64,000 nucleotides of DNA from Alligator mississippiensis (GCF_030867095.1 NC_081829.1:66981181-67045180), one strand, 5' to 3'. Positions 1-13,000 are shown, counted from the stretch's first letter. Made by a program: numbers and translations. The notes: generated by a model from the letters alone, not told the origin.

Positions 1-596
1 GCACCATGAGCATACACTGTCAGGACCAGCTGCATCACCGGCTCCTGGACCATCAACCCTGCCACCCACCTCCATGGGAGAACATGCAAGGTCTCCAGGG
101 CCAAGGCCTACAGCTGGCCTGACCGCAGGCAGCCTTGATGCACCCCTCTCCTGAACAGGATGGGCTCTGCCAGGGTCCAGTTGAGCTTGATCAAACACTC
201 TGCAGAGGTGTGCAACACCTGGAGAGCCCAAATGAAGCAGGGCCCAAAGCCAGAAGCCCACAGCGTACCTGTGAGGTACCCGTGGTCCACTCTGTCAAAC
301 GCCTTCTCATGGTCCAGGGATAGGAGGGCAAAAGACAGGCTCTCCCAGTGAATTAGCTACAGGAGGTCCCAAATCAGGTACAGGTTGTCAAAGATGGAAC
401 ATCCAGGCACTGTGTATGTCTGGTCAGGATAGATCACGTCTGTCAGCACGGACCGCAGGCACAGCAAGATGGCCTTCACTGCCACCTTATATTCTGTGCA
501 GCCCCCATCCTCCTGGTGGCTTGCTAGAAATATTGTCTTGCATTTTCCCCTGAATATTGTCAGTGCAGGTAACCTCAGTATGGTTATCTGCCCCAA
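1..596 (-). mobile_element. Non-LTR retrotransposon (LINE) reverse transcriptase fragment
   Basis: Read on the minus strand, one frame encodes a reverse-transcriptase segment from about 596 down to the window edge. It carries the order PDQTYTVPG...IFDNL, then DHEKAFDRVDHGYL (the palm segment with the first catalytic Asp) and GVHQGC (the conserved GxxQGxPLSP-like block). An in-frame TAG at about 357-359 interrupts it, so the copy is dead. The wording of the motifs resembles Tx1/L1-clade LINEs of reptiles, but I cannot fix the clade without a search. The element is cut by the left edge of the window and is 5'-truncated at about position 600. Confidence 0.75.
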
Positions 597-2002
597 GTAG
601 GCATTGTGATATTTTGGGCCTTTTCATAGAGCTCCAGATGTTGAATAAAGAAAGAGAGAGCATGAAAACATTCAAGTTTCAGTATTCAAGGAATGATGTC
701 AATGTGGTTGGGAAATAAAGTAAAAATTGTGAAGGGCTCAGGAGTTTGGGACAAATAGATAGCAATATTTTTATCTCATTATTTTTAAGCAAGATGTGAG
801 ACCCTTCCCTTGCAGTGGTACAAATGGTTGAACAAAATTCCCTTCATTCAGCTGTGCAAGGGCATTTTCCCACAGGAGTTCCTGTGCCATATGGGCAGTG
901 TAAAGCCTGCCAGGAGAGTGCACTGGGGATGAGGAATTTGCTTCAGCTTGATTCATCAGATTGTTCCCCAAACATATACTCAGAGCTCCCAGGGCAGGGA
1001 CTGAGGCACTAAAACAAATAAAATAATGTGGATCAGAAATCCAGTTTTGACAAGCAATTTCCAAACATTTTGAAAAGTCTAAAAAATGATGCAATCTATT
1101 CTTGTGGGTGTTCTGGGAAGGAGTGAAGGGACCTGAACAACCTGGAAGAACAATAAGCTTTGATGAGATGAGTTTAAACCAGCAGTGTCTTGTGATGATG
1201 CATAATTATTGTAAGACTTGTCTGGACATGAAGTTTGCCAGTATTTTTGTTCCTCAGGTGTAACTGGTCTGATATGCTAGTTTCTAAAGGCATCTGTCAG
1301 AAGTGTTAGAAACAAAAGGGCTGCTGCTTCTCACCCTCACTGTTAAAGCCCATTTCTGAGATTCCTCATTCGGGTAAGAGAAATGCTAGTGGTCTATTTG
1401 GGAACTTCCTTTCCACGAGGGGAAACAGTGGAAAAACTATCAAGTGTATGTCTGCACTCCTGTGGACATTGCTCTGGAGCATGCCTTGTCGCCCCACTTC
1501 CACTCACATTTCAAACTAGAGAATGAGATTGTGATACTGCTTTAGGGCACACCTGCCTTGTCTCTCAAGTGCATCAGAAGCACAGATCTCAAAAGCACTG
1601 TCAGGGTCTTCTTCACTGTCTCACTCCTGGTTCAAGCAAGCAGGAGGGGTTGAGTGGGTGCATTTGAGAACAGCTCCTTGGGAATGCCAGGGAAACGATG
1701 TGCACATGCTCCTAGGGACTATGTACCTAATAATCAACACCTGGACTCCCTCTGAATATTATTGTTAGGGGTGTCCATCCTGTAATGCCAGGTCTGGGAT
1801 CTCTTGGCCAAAATTTCCATTTCAGTCACATTTATATGGGAGGCCTATAGAGAATGATGTTGCTGACAAGATCCTTGCACACGGGGGTCTGTGAAGAGGG
1901 GGACTAAGGCTTTGAAATGAATCTTTTATTTAATGTGGAGTGAGCAATAAGTCAGAGCCTTATAGCATTTTTTTTCAGGGACCCAGGCAAGGGACACCAG
2001 GA
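597..2002. other. Intergenic DNA, no gene seen
   Basis: I see no credible coding exon, RNA gene or bounded repeat in this stretch. The open frames present are short and lack family resemblance or codon structure. Confidence 0.5.
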
Positions 2003-3157
2003 TTACTTAGTAGGGCTATGCAAAACAGCACCATTCCATTTCGACTTCCATTTCACCATTTCGATGAGACAGTGTTTCACTTTAAGTTTCATTTCATTTC
2101 AAAACCACTGTTCTGTTTGGTTTCGTTGAAACTGTTTCTCTGTTTTGATGCTGTTTTGAGGCTGTTTTGCCCATAGGCTATAATGGGAAAGCATGAAACT
2201 ACCTTTAACTTTGTCATTTATTGGCAGATTTGGATGAAAATAGCAGGAATGGTTTCCCCTTCTGAGGTCATGAAGCCTGCCAAGTTTCAAGGAGATAGGT
2301 GTGTGGTTTCTGGGAAACTGCACCTGAAATTCTTGAAAGCAAAACTCGTGTCACTTGTAAGTGTGAAGGCATGGGAGGTGAAAACTGCAGGGATGGTGGC
2401 CCCTGCTAAGGCTACAAAGTCTTCCAAGTTTCAAGGAGATAGATACAGGGGATGCTGGGAAACTATACCTCAAGATGCTGACAAGCAAAACTCATGTCAC
2501 ATCTGTGTGTTAAGGCACAGCAGGATGTAAACTACAGTCATGGTAGCCCCTGCTGAGGCCATGAATCCTGATAGCTTTCAAGGAGATAGGTGCATTGGTT
2601 TCTGGAAAGCTGCACCTCAAGTTGCTGACAAGCAAATCTCGTGACATGTGCCTGTGTGTGTGTATTAAGGCACGCCCTCACTGGCGCTGGGACCTCTAAA
2701 CAACATGGTGATGTGCCCCAATGTGGTCTCCCCCTCCCCTACAGCCTCATTCCAGTCCACCACTTTAAATAACATCAGGTAAAATAATAACTTAGTGAGA
2801 AGCAGCACAGTAGCACCAGCAGCATCTCAGGCAGCCAAACTATGACAGAGACTATCTTTCCTCTCTTGCAGGAGTTTCTTCTCCAGTGTGTGTGCTAAGG
2901 CGCACCCTCACTGTGTCCTTCCCCACTCATCCCCCTCTCTCTCCTTACTTCCTGTTTCCCTGCAGGCACGCCCAGTTTAAGCTTTGAAGCTCAAAATATT
3001 TTGAAACTTTTGAAACGTTTTGACTGCCCTTGTTGTGTTTTGAGGCTGTTTCGAAGCCCTGCCTTTCATTTCAATGTCACTGTTTTGAGCTCGAAACAAG
3101 TCGAAAAAGCATCAAAAAGAAACAGCCGGCAAAATTTCGCACAGCCCTATTACTTAG
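2003..3157. mobile_element. Non-autonomous hAT-type DNA transposon with perfect 8-bp target duplication
   Basis: The element runs 2011-3149 (1139 bp). Its ends are inverted relatives of each other: TAGGGCTATGC on the left and GCACAGCCCTA on the right. It is flanked by identical 8-bp direct repeats TTACTTAG at 2003-2010 and 3150-3157, the hallmark target-site length of hAT transposases. Inside, a unit of about 145 bp is repeated three times; its TTTCAAGGAGATAG core starts at 2285, 2429 and 2576. No transposase is encoded. Diverged relatives lie at 34611-35689 and 48187-49501. Confidence 0.85.
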
Positions 3158-3890
3158 TACATAGACACTTAGAGACCCAAAGAAAAACTTGGATGGGATA
3201 GGATCTGGCCCTTAGTGCTATGATCTCACTCATTGGAGTCATACACAAGAAAACTTTGCTGTGATCTTCTGTCAACCCCAGGAAGAGCACACTGTGTAGT
3301 CTAGCCTGTACGTGACAAAGGCTTGGATTGCAGAGGATACAATGAACACTATCTTGTAACAACAGGAAGTTCACAGCCATTTTTCCTACTTGAGTTTCCA
3401 GGAATGTTTTGGTAGGAGTTACAATGCTCATTCCCCTGTCATTTTAATTGCAGGTTGTCTTTGCAGAAGACACAGACAGAATTTATGACACCTTCCCAAA
3501 ATACTTTCTGCAGCTTTTCAGGTGGCCTGAGCCTGAGGTAGCAGTTTCTCATGCAGGTCTTCTATGTATTTTATTGTTGACACTGTCAGAACACAGGGAC
3601 ATTTCTGGATTGTTTCCCTGTTGCTGCTGTGGCAAGGTGATGGCAATGCCCCCATCTCCTTCAATTTTTCCTTCTGGGCATTCTTCATGTTTCGGGTTTT
3701 GTGCTTTGTAGTTGTGTAACATGGTAAAGTGGTGATTTTGCACGTTTCTGGGGAAAACTGCTTGCAAAATCTAAGCGGCTAAGTCCAGGGGCTCTAGTCC
3801 TATATTCCTTTCTTGCCACAAAATAATAAAAGAAATATACTGTATGATCACTGTATTCCTGTTAACAGAGATGTGTGTTGTTCCATACAG
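3158..3890 (+). other. Region upstream of the first lipase coding exon
   Basis: The first coding exon of the lipase gene has a splice acceptor at its left edge (TTCCATACAG before 3891), so at least one non-coding first exon and the promoter lie upstream, here or left of the window. No TATA box or CpG island stands out. A possible small exon at 3454-3537 is described in the findings. Confidence 0.4.
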
Positions 3891-4029
3891 GCCCAAAATG
3901 AGGTGGCTTATGGTGTTTGCTTGGTTTCAAGCCATTACATTTTCAGAAGCATTTAGAAAACCAGCTACTATGGATTTTGAACAAGTCCTAACCAAGAATA
4001 CTGTGAATCCAGAATGCTTCATGAATGTT
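3891..4029 (+). CDS. LIPM-like: Lipase exon with start codon and signal peptide
   Basis: The acceptor TTCCATACAG ends at 3890 and the donor GTAAGT begins at 4030. The ATG at 3898-3900 opens a 44-codon segment with a hydrophobic leader ([16 protein letters not shown]) followed by the conserved NPECFMNV, ending in phase 0. Bases 3891-3897 are 5' untranslated. Confidence 0.88.
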
Positions 4030-7000
4030 GTAAGTTATCTTTCTGCCTGTTTTCTTATAGAATGGTTGGTATGACTCAGTTTGACATAATTTATAATGTT
4101 CTCCATTAACATGTTCAGGAAAGATGGCTAAAAAACACCTCAGTCTAACATTTTTCACTGGCCGTGTGTAGACAAAATGAGGGGCATGTATGCACGACAC
4201 TTTAAAGCAGATTAAATGTTTTTGTGCCATTTTAATGGTGCTGGTGTTTGCACACATTGGCAGCGTATTACAAAGTTATTCCAGCCTCTGTAGCAAAATT
4301 AGTGGCGTAATGCACCTTAAAAGACTTGGGGCACAGCAAACTAAAACTCCAAGGAGGAGGAAACTCCTCTGTGGAGCGAAGCACCGGGCTCTGTGCAGCT
4401 CAGGGGCTCTGCAAGAAGCCCGTGCAGGCAGCCTGGGAGCAGCTCAGGAAAGCAGGCTCTGCCCAAGGAAAAAGAAGTGACGATCTTTTTTTTTTCCTGG
4501 AGCCCACCTGCCTGACTGAGCTGTGTGGGGCCCAGTGCTTACCTCTGCCACTGTGGTGCCCCCCACGACTGCCCGAGCTGGGTGCCTGCAGGCAGGTGTC
4601 CCCAGGGGTGGGCCACAGCTGTCGCAGAGGGAAGCACCAGTTCACCCACAGTGAGGGAAGGATCTGTGAATTTTCTCCCATTTCACAGGTCATGCCCACA
4701 GCAGACCCCCTGTGATAATTGTCTCAGATGGCCAGAGCCGACTCGAGGTAATCTAATAATTGCTCGTTCGTCGGGCAGGCTGGTGAATAGAGAGGCCAAG
4801 AAAGCTTTATGGTTGAAAACTTTACTTATGTCGCTGGTCGTTGCGATGAAAACGGTCCGGTCATCTGAACAACTATGTCAGTTGTTCCAGCTGATAAGGC
4901 TCAGGCTAGCTCATCCGTCTACAAATCAAGCCGGCGGGAATAGGGTACGTCTGGGATTGCGCTCGGTGATGGGGAGAAGAATCGATAGGTGATCAGTCTA
5001 TCGATCAGCTCAGCCGCAAGTCAGATCTCTTTTAGAAGCACTCTGCAGTGTGCTCAAAGTTCTCCGACTTGGGCGGAAGTCGCGCGAATTTTTAAACGGC
5101 TAGCAAGCCAATTACTAGCCGCCACGTAGGAATAATTTAGAGCTGGCCAATAGCAGGACACAAATTTGCATTCGAATGGCGGGAACTCTCTTGCACTGGG
5201 GGTTTTCTGCTGCAACAGAAAACCTTTACTTTGCAAGAGGCTCTCATGTGGCAGGAAAATTCCACCGTGCCGAGGCACCAAAATCACTGGGTTGTGACAT
5301 GCCCCCTTGCCGACAGCACAACTGGAATTTTAGACACATGAGCACATCACACGGCATCTTTGTTTCAGGATTCACTGACCAGGCAAAGCTTTAACAACCA
5401 ATATATATACATAAACAAACAACTTGATAGACCGGTCTTTTCAACAAATTACAAAGTACAATAACTTTGAACATATAACAACAACTGTTGATCATCATCT
5501 GATTGGAGAACATCTGCTTGGAACTCTCCTCGTCTGGTAGTCAGTCCGTCCTCTCCTACTAATAGACAGTGTCAATAAAATACTTAATAAAATGAGAGTG
5601 AATAGTGTTATAGTAAGTCTTGAGCAAATGGACGTTCGCCATCTCAGTGTCTCCTTCACAACCATCACTCTATTGATTCGAACGAACTGCAGTCTGGTGC
5701 TCGATGAATCTGACAATAGGGCGGTTGTGGATTACTACTTTTCTGGGGTTAGACCTGTGAAGAAAGAAAACAACAACACAAAACAAAAGACTCATAATTG
5801 AATTTACTGTAAAGATACTGGGGGAATGTTGGAACGGCGGGTCATCCAATTGTGATGAACGATAATAGGAGGACGATCGGGCTTCACTTCTAATTGGACA
5901 GAATAGGTATTAGGATATTGTCCCGATTGTTGAACTGTTCCTTTATGAACTTGTGGATGAGATTGATGGGGGTGCGGTATTGAGATCCACACTAACTCAT
6001 CTGGTTGGAACTTGGGTTCCCAAGGTGGAGGTTTCTGGACATTAGCTTCGTCCCATAATGGTTTAGCAGTGTTTAGTGAAATAAGGACATCATGATTAAA
6101 TTTAGTCCAGTTTTTAAACGTCCCTCCTCCTCTAAGGCGAAGTTGCTCTTTGTACAGACCTATGTGTCTTTCCACAACACCGTTGGACTGCGGGTGGTAC
6201 GGCAAATGAAGATGCCAGGCTATATTGTGAAGACAAGCAAATTTGTCCAGAGCGTTTGAATTAAACGGGGGTCCTCCATCAGACTGAATTTCATGAGGAG
6301 GTTGCCAGGTAGCAAATACAGCAGTCAAAGCAGAAATGACAGCAGTGGCATTGCTTTTCCATAGGGGGACAACCTGTAACTGTCTTGTTCCCAAGTCAAC
6401 AACAACTAATCCTTTATTTGGCGGCTTAGACCCTGGGAGGGGTCCCAGCAAATCCACCTGCCAAACTTTTCCTGCCTGAAACTGTGAAGAATCGAAAGCT
6501 CCTAGTTGGTGCTTGGTTCTATGGCACTTTTCTTTAGCACATATCTCACAGGCCTGAGCTACCTTTTCCCAATCACGCCGAGCTCCGTATGAAGCCGGCT
6601 CCATAAGGGTTCGGCACCAATGTTGATGGCAAGCTTGTGGTCTTGGGTGACCCCAATTTTCATGAAGCCACGCGAGGAATGGATTTACTTCAGGACCGGA
6701 GGTAGATGTGATAGGCAAGACTATGTTGGTTCGGAGTGGATCTTCTAAGAACTTATCAATTACCTCATGCACTGGATCGGTATCTGGACGATGGGACTTA
6801 GTGTGCCTAATCAACGGGAGGCGCACAAATTTAGTTAACGTTTCCCAAATATCTTGCCAATCATTCAAATTCTCGGAGGGAAAAGCTGTGCCCGTAAGAA
6901 TTTTATAAATGTATTGTGAATCAATTGCGATAATCGGAACTGGGAATGTATCGTTATGATGTGTTAAACAGTGTTCTAGTACCTTGAGGAATCCTAATAA

Positions 7001-10000
7001 TTCACATTTTTGGGCCGAATTATCATCTGGGTCGGCTTGAAATATTTCCCTATCGTTACAAGCTTTGCAATAATACCCATAGCCTCCGCCATGTCGGGAG
7101 GTTCCATCTGAGGCCATCCATGCTGGGGCAGAAGTTCCATACAATGTAGGGACCTTCTCCTCATCTTCTGGGCTTGTATCAGGTACCGTGTCTTCCAACC
7201 TCCAACAATGCCAGTTGTAATGGTGGGTAAGCACTAGCGTATTCCAGGTCTTAGATTCTCCCTGAAAATGTGGGTCAACTCTGTCTGCATCCAGTAAGGG
7301 TAACAATGTGGCACCCGGAGCGCGTAACGTCCCATGCCCCCTTGCTAATGGCTCCACCAGTTGTTTGGCTAGAAGGATTTTTCCTACAGCTCCATATCAA
7401 TGTTGTGCCGCTTGAAGCGTTTTATGGGCTGTATATACTAGCTCATCGTGAGGGTTATGTGCGACAGCCCACACGTGGCTGGTGGTGAACCCGAAGGTTA
7501 CGGTTAGTGACTCACCCAGATCGATGGCATGGAGTTGTGTATCTTTAACCGTAGCTAACAGGCGAAGCAGGTTCTGCTGATCTCCTTTTGTCCAAGGCAT
7601 GGACCTTCGGGACTTATCATGGATCTGTCGCTGCAATTTAGTGAGGAGGGCCAAATCACTAGGTCCAATATAATGTCGATACCAATTCAAATGACCCAAA
7701 AGCTGTTGGAAGTGCTTCTTAGTTGTAGGGAAGAATGTTTTTAATGGATCGATGTTAGGACCCTCATGCGAAATTCCGTGGTGGATGGAACCGATGTATC
7801 AAGTACCGAGGAAAGTGATGTCATCTACAGGTTGTAAACACGACTTTTCCTTGTTGATTGTCCATCCCTCACTCTGAAGGTGAGTGACTAGTTGATTGAC
7901 TATACTAGTAACTGCGGAACTATCGCGACCCATGATGGCGATATCATCGACGTAACTCCAAATTTTTAATTCCTTCTCTGGGGGAAGAGAGTATGACACT
8001 TGAAAATTCTTTAGGGTGTTATTCATGGCACCAATAGCTAGTGATGGAGCGTTACGATATCCTTGTGGACAGACTGTCCACCTGTACATGATGCCATCAA
8101 TACACATGTTTAGTATTCCTTCCAGGTCATTTATCAGAATGGAAAAGAACATATTTTTAAGATCCAATGTGACTCTGACCCACTTACTTTGTTGGAACTG
8201 TGCCATCTCAAACATACATTGTGGCAGAGTAGAAGGATTAGGTTGTTGAAGTACCTGACACCTTTTGTTGACTTCTCTATAGTCTACAACCAACTGGGCT
8301 TCATTAGGTTTTCCAGGTTTTGCTACCCCCCATCCTGATGACCGGTAGGTGCTGGCCGTTACGGTCTTAATACAGCCTCGTCGCTCAAGTCGCTGCAGGA
8401 GGTCAGTAAGGGACTGTTTTAGAGGACCCTTAATTGGGATCGGTCGATATCGCCAGGTGGAGGTGTTATGAAGCATTGGTCGATGCCAATACTGTTCTGG
8501 GATAATAATGGGTAATGCCTGTAGCACTTGTTCTTTAAGGTCAAGCGCTTTTATCCCTGGGATCCCTAAAATATTGATGCCCCCTAGGACAGCCTCTAGT
8601 GGGTATCGGTAGCCTTGGACCCAAAATTTGACCTTCGTTGTGACGGCGATAGCATTAAGCCCTTGTACCTTGATCATCTTGGTGGTCTTTTGATGAGGTA
8701 TCATTGAGGTAATCACATTGGTTTGAGCTCCAGTATCAAGAAGGAAGAATGCTTGTTGTTGGTTATCCAGATCGGTAGGGTTGTAAACAGTGAGTTTGGC
8801 GTATGGTCAAGAATCGGTCGGGTCAGGCCTGAACTGGAGAAGGCCGCCGGTGGAGCCGACGGCCATTACTCGTTTTTTGATGGGTCCTCAAATCTGAATC
8901 CTAATGCTTCGGCTAAACGAGACTGACCTCTTTCTCCCAAAATTCGTAGCTGCACCTTTGTGAGTCCAGAATAGGCGAGGACAAAACCAAACATGTTCCT
9001 TTCCTTTGTCGTTCTTTCCTTCGGGGTTCTTGGAGGTGACCACCATGGCTCTCATTGAGGGATGCGCTTTTGATATCTAGGTCTCTGTGTTTCGGCTGGG
9101 TATGCCGAAGGTCGGTCCCTCATATTATCAGAAGCTTCTTCACCTTGTTTCATAAGTGCTTGTAAACGTTGGAGATGGCCTAAGAGATTTCCCACTGGTT
9201 GACCTGCCATTGGGTTAAAAAAGAGTCGGAGTGTAACGGCATTTGCTCCTCCATATACCTCCACGCAGGCATCTATAGCTTCCAAGGGCGTTGGGATTGC
9301 CCCAGGGTCCGATAGGTGGCGATGAGCCCATCTCTCTTTTCGTTGCACAGCGGTTAGTCCCATTGGATTTGTTCTCGGGCTCCATGAGAGATATGACACC
9401 CCAACTATAGCCAGGAGGAGTTGCTCTGCAGTAGCCTTCTGTGGACGACCTTCGTTCCAGGTGTGAAATTTGTGGGTTACCTGTCCCACTACGAGTGCCG
9501 GGATCGGGATGGGCCAGTGGGCACTGTCTGTGACCACATTCAAGTCGGTAGCACGCCCTCCGCTCCATGCCGCTTGTCGGGTCAAGGCACTTGCTTCTTC
9601 TTTGTCTAAGGTGTCAGATCCAAATTCCACTATTAACCGTCCTAACCACATTGCCAAGGTTTCTTCTGATCTTATTTTAGATTCCTTGCAAAGGTCTTGA
9701 ATTTCTGGTCGGGTGCGTGTGCGTGAGATAACAGTAGTACGCGTAGCACCATCTCCATCTGCAATATGCTTCATCACAGCTATCGGGTGAGCTGCAGTAG
9801 AGGAAGAGTTAAATTCTTCATCTGGGAGCGTTGGGCACATCCCTCCTCCCATTGCCCCCTCCCCCCTTGGCAAGGAGGCGGGGCCGTTGGGAACGACGTC
9901 ACCTCAGGGGGCGGAGGCACTAGGCGGATCCCCGCCAGGTCTTCTGAAACTCCGCCCCTCCATTCCGGGTTCCCCGGATGGCTCGCGCTTCTTTCGGCGC

Positions 10001-13000
10001 CGTTTTCTGCCAGCGGCATCATGCGGCCGGCGCTATTGATAAGCGCCGCTCCGGAGCCTTTTGCTGTCCGCTCCAGTGACTCCTTACCCGCTGTATGCAT
10101 CTGTGCCTCTAAATTTGCATATTCCCTTAGTAGACCCGCTACTGTACGGAACAGCACATTCATCATTTTTCCCTTCTTCCATTTAGTTAGACCCCATCTC
10201 AGCACATGACGGCCCTTAGTTTCCAAATCCTCCCGGAGCTGAACGTGGAGTTCATGGCCCCGCGACCCAGGCACCAAATCCAGACAGTTGAACCAGTCCG
10301 TGGGGGTGGATTCCCTTCCTTCCCTTAAGTATCGGATGCATTGAGCGAACTCCTGAGCAGGGGTCAGCTTCTCTGCCTTCCGCGCTTTCACCCCAGCTAA
10401 GGATATGGTTGAGGTTTCCTCCGGGGGTCGATAATAGACCCGGTCGCTCCCCATTATGCATCCGAACTCCCCAAGGGATAGCTTAGTTCTCCATTCCTTC
10501 ACTACGGCTTCTTCTCTCTTTACGGAGAAGTAACCATCAATATTTCTTTCATCCCCTTCTACTGCCTGGTGGTAAGCGATATGCGCCCATAGATCGTTGG
10601 CATTCTCTACGTGGCAGGTCCCAGTGTGCCAGGGGCAGCACCCGATTAGGTTCTACTCTATCACCGTGCCCTTTGATCCCATCCTTGTCGCCATGTCTCG
10701 GACGGCCAGAGCCGACTCGAGGTGATCTAATAATTGCTCGTTCGTCAGGCAGGCTGGTGAATAGAGAGGCCGAGAAAGTTTTATGGTTGTAAAACTTTAC
10801 TTACGTCGCTGGTGGTTGCGATGAAAACGGTCTGGTCGTCTGAACAACTATGTCAGTTGTTCCAGCTGATAAGGCTCAGGCTAGCTCATCCGTCTACAAA
10901 TCAAGCCGGCGGGAATAGGGTACGTCTGGGATTGCGCTCGGTGATGGGGAGAAGAATCGATAGGTGATCAGTCTATCGATCAGCTCAGCCGCAAGTCAGA
11001 TCTCTTTTAGAAGCACTCTGCAGCGTGCTCAAAGTTCTCCGACTTGGGCGGAAGTCGCGCGAATTTTTAAACGGCTAGCAAGCCAATTACTAGCCGCCAC
11101 GTAGGAATAATTTAGAGCTGGCCAATAGCGGGACACAAATTTGCATTCGAATGGCAGGAACTCTCTTGCACTGGGGGGCACCAAAATCACTGGGTTGTGA
11201 CAATAATACATTTTCAAATCATCCTGGACCATGTGGACACATCCAGTGACTGGTTCTAACTGAGTGGTGGAACTGTTCCCTGCATTCAACAGCTGGAGAA
11301 TCTTGTTCCTGCTGTCCTAATTTTGCACCATCCTCAGCAGAACCATCAATGTTTCATGGGTTTGCCCTGAGTTCCCTCCCTGCTCTGCTGGGGTATTTTC
11401 TTGGATTCCCACTCTCCCCAGAAAATCTTTCAGCAACCACTTCCCCCTGTCCCCCCTCCCCTCCACCCATTACCTCTCTCCCACCCTAATCCTGTCTCAG
11501 GGTCATGACTCTTAATCTGTCTGCAGAGGATTTTACTCCTCGCTTCAGTATAAATTCTGCCTAGTTTGAGGCTGCAGCCAAGGCATTCTTAGCAGAAAAT
11601 AAATAATTTCAGTCTGCAGGGATATTTCTGCAGCCTCCCTTCAGTGGAAGCTGTCAGCTTCTGCAGCATCACTTTGTTGTTAGCTGACACTCTCAGCAGC
11701 CCCCATCTCATGTAAGTCCATGAGTAAGTGGACTTCAGTGCCACTGTGATTCTAGCCCACCCTGCTCAAGTACTTCGGAATCCATTACTGTAGTTTCCTA
11801 ACACACCAGCACCTAACCTTTAAGAGTGAACCATGAAAAAGGGAGCAGGAGGACCCACCCAGCTTTTGCATCAGCAGCTTCTCAGCTTTTTCTTGAGCAT
11901 GCTTCATTGAGCAAGGGTGGGAGGACAGCAGGCTGCACCAGCGGAAGTGGGTGGGGCTCGGCCCTATGCAGAGCACAGCAGAGGCAGCCTGGGCTAGTCT
12001 GGATACAATTAATTGGTGGGTGCCTGCCAGCAGGCAATATTTTGCCCACCCCTGGGTTAGATATTAGGAAAACCTTTCTCACTAGGAGGGAAGTAAAGCA
12101 CTGGAACAGATTACCTAGAGACGTTGTTGAGTCTACAGCCAGACTCAGGTGACCAAGTTCCTATATTTGCAAATAAATGGAATAATTCTAGCCCAAGAGC
12201 TCACTGAGTATTGTTGACCATGTAATTTGTCATGCTAAATAATGTACCCTTTGCTGCCCCAGTTCACAGGTTTCTTGCAAAATTATCATTATGCAGCAGT
12301 TTTAAGGCAGTATCTTCAGTGCTCATCTCATGAAACTACAGCAAGCTTAAAGGCATAAATATATCCTGCTTTCTTCAGTGAACAGCTTTTTGCACACCTG
12401 AGCAAAAAATGAAATCTATCATCTGATTTGATTCCTAAATCACTTGTCATATAAAATGTTTGTGATTTTTGAAAAAAGTTATATCACACATACCAAAGAA
12501 CAAAGCAATGGAGGGCTGATCAAGGTATTTCTGAGCTGCAGTGATCACCATGGCTAGGGACAGAAGTTACACATGAACTGGTTTAAGTGATCAAAAACTG
12601 GTTAAAACTTGTAACAAAACCTGTTCAGTGCACATAAAACAGTTTCAAAATGGCTGAAACTGGTTTAAGATAAACTTGGTTGAATGTAGTATTAGACTTG
12701 TCTGAGTTGTGTCAAACTGGTTTATGGAACTTCTGTCCCAGACTCCTTCCTGGTTCTGGTTAAATTAGAGTCCCCTAGCTTCCCAACATGCTTTTCACCC
12801 CTTGACTGTGCTGTGCTGTGCTGTGCTGTCTGCTCCAGAGAGCAGGGCTGGCCCTGCCCCTATATTCTCTAGCTGGAGGAGGGTCAGAGGTGCAGATAGA
12901 TGTCAGGTCACATGATGTGTGCCTGGATCCCTCCCAGCTCCCTGTACCCAGGCCAGGCCAGGCTGTCATGGAGCTGCAGGCAGCTGGGAAAGGCTCTGCT

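Larger units (their letters stand above)
4715..11207 (-). mobile_element. Full-length endogenous retrovirus, class III / ERV-S-like, antisense in lipase intron 1
   Basis: The provirus occupies 4720-11202 and is transcribed on the minus strand. It has two closely similar LTRs with TG...CA ends and identical 5-bp target duplications ATAAT at 4715-4719 and 11203-11207. Order from 5' to 3' on the minus strand: LTR, primer site, gag, protease, reverse transcriptase, RNase H, integrase, a short region with no recognisable envelope gene, polypurine tract, LTR. About 13 substitutions are visible by eye over roughly 505 aligned LTR bases, mostly transitions, so it is fairly recent. Gag and pol contain stops and a frame change, so this copy cannot make intact proteins. 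The serine-tRNA-type primer site and apparent lack of env suggest ERV-S-like class III. That assignment is inference from motifs. Confidence 0.93.

Noticed and set aside
771..1094. 107-codon minus-strand frame
   Set aside because: No recognisable domain, no splice context, and ordinary intergenic composition.
10676..10693. tRNA-Ser 3' end on the plus strand, suggesting a tRNA gene
   Set aside because: Only 18 bases match and they abut the LTR exactly; it is the complement of a retroviral primer-binding site.
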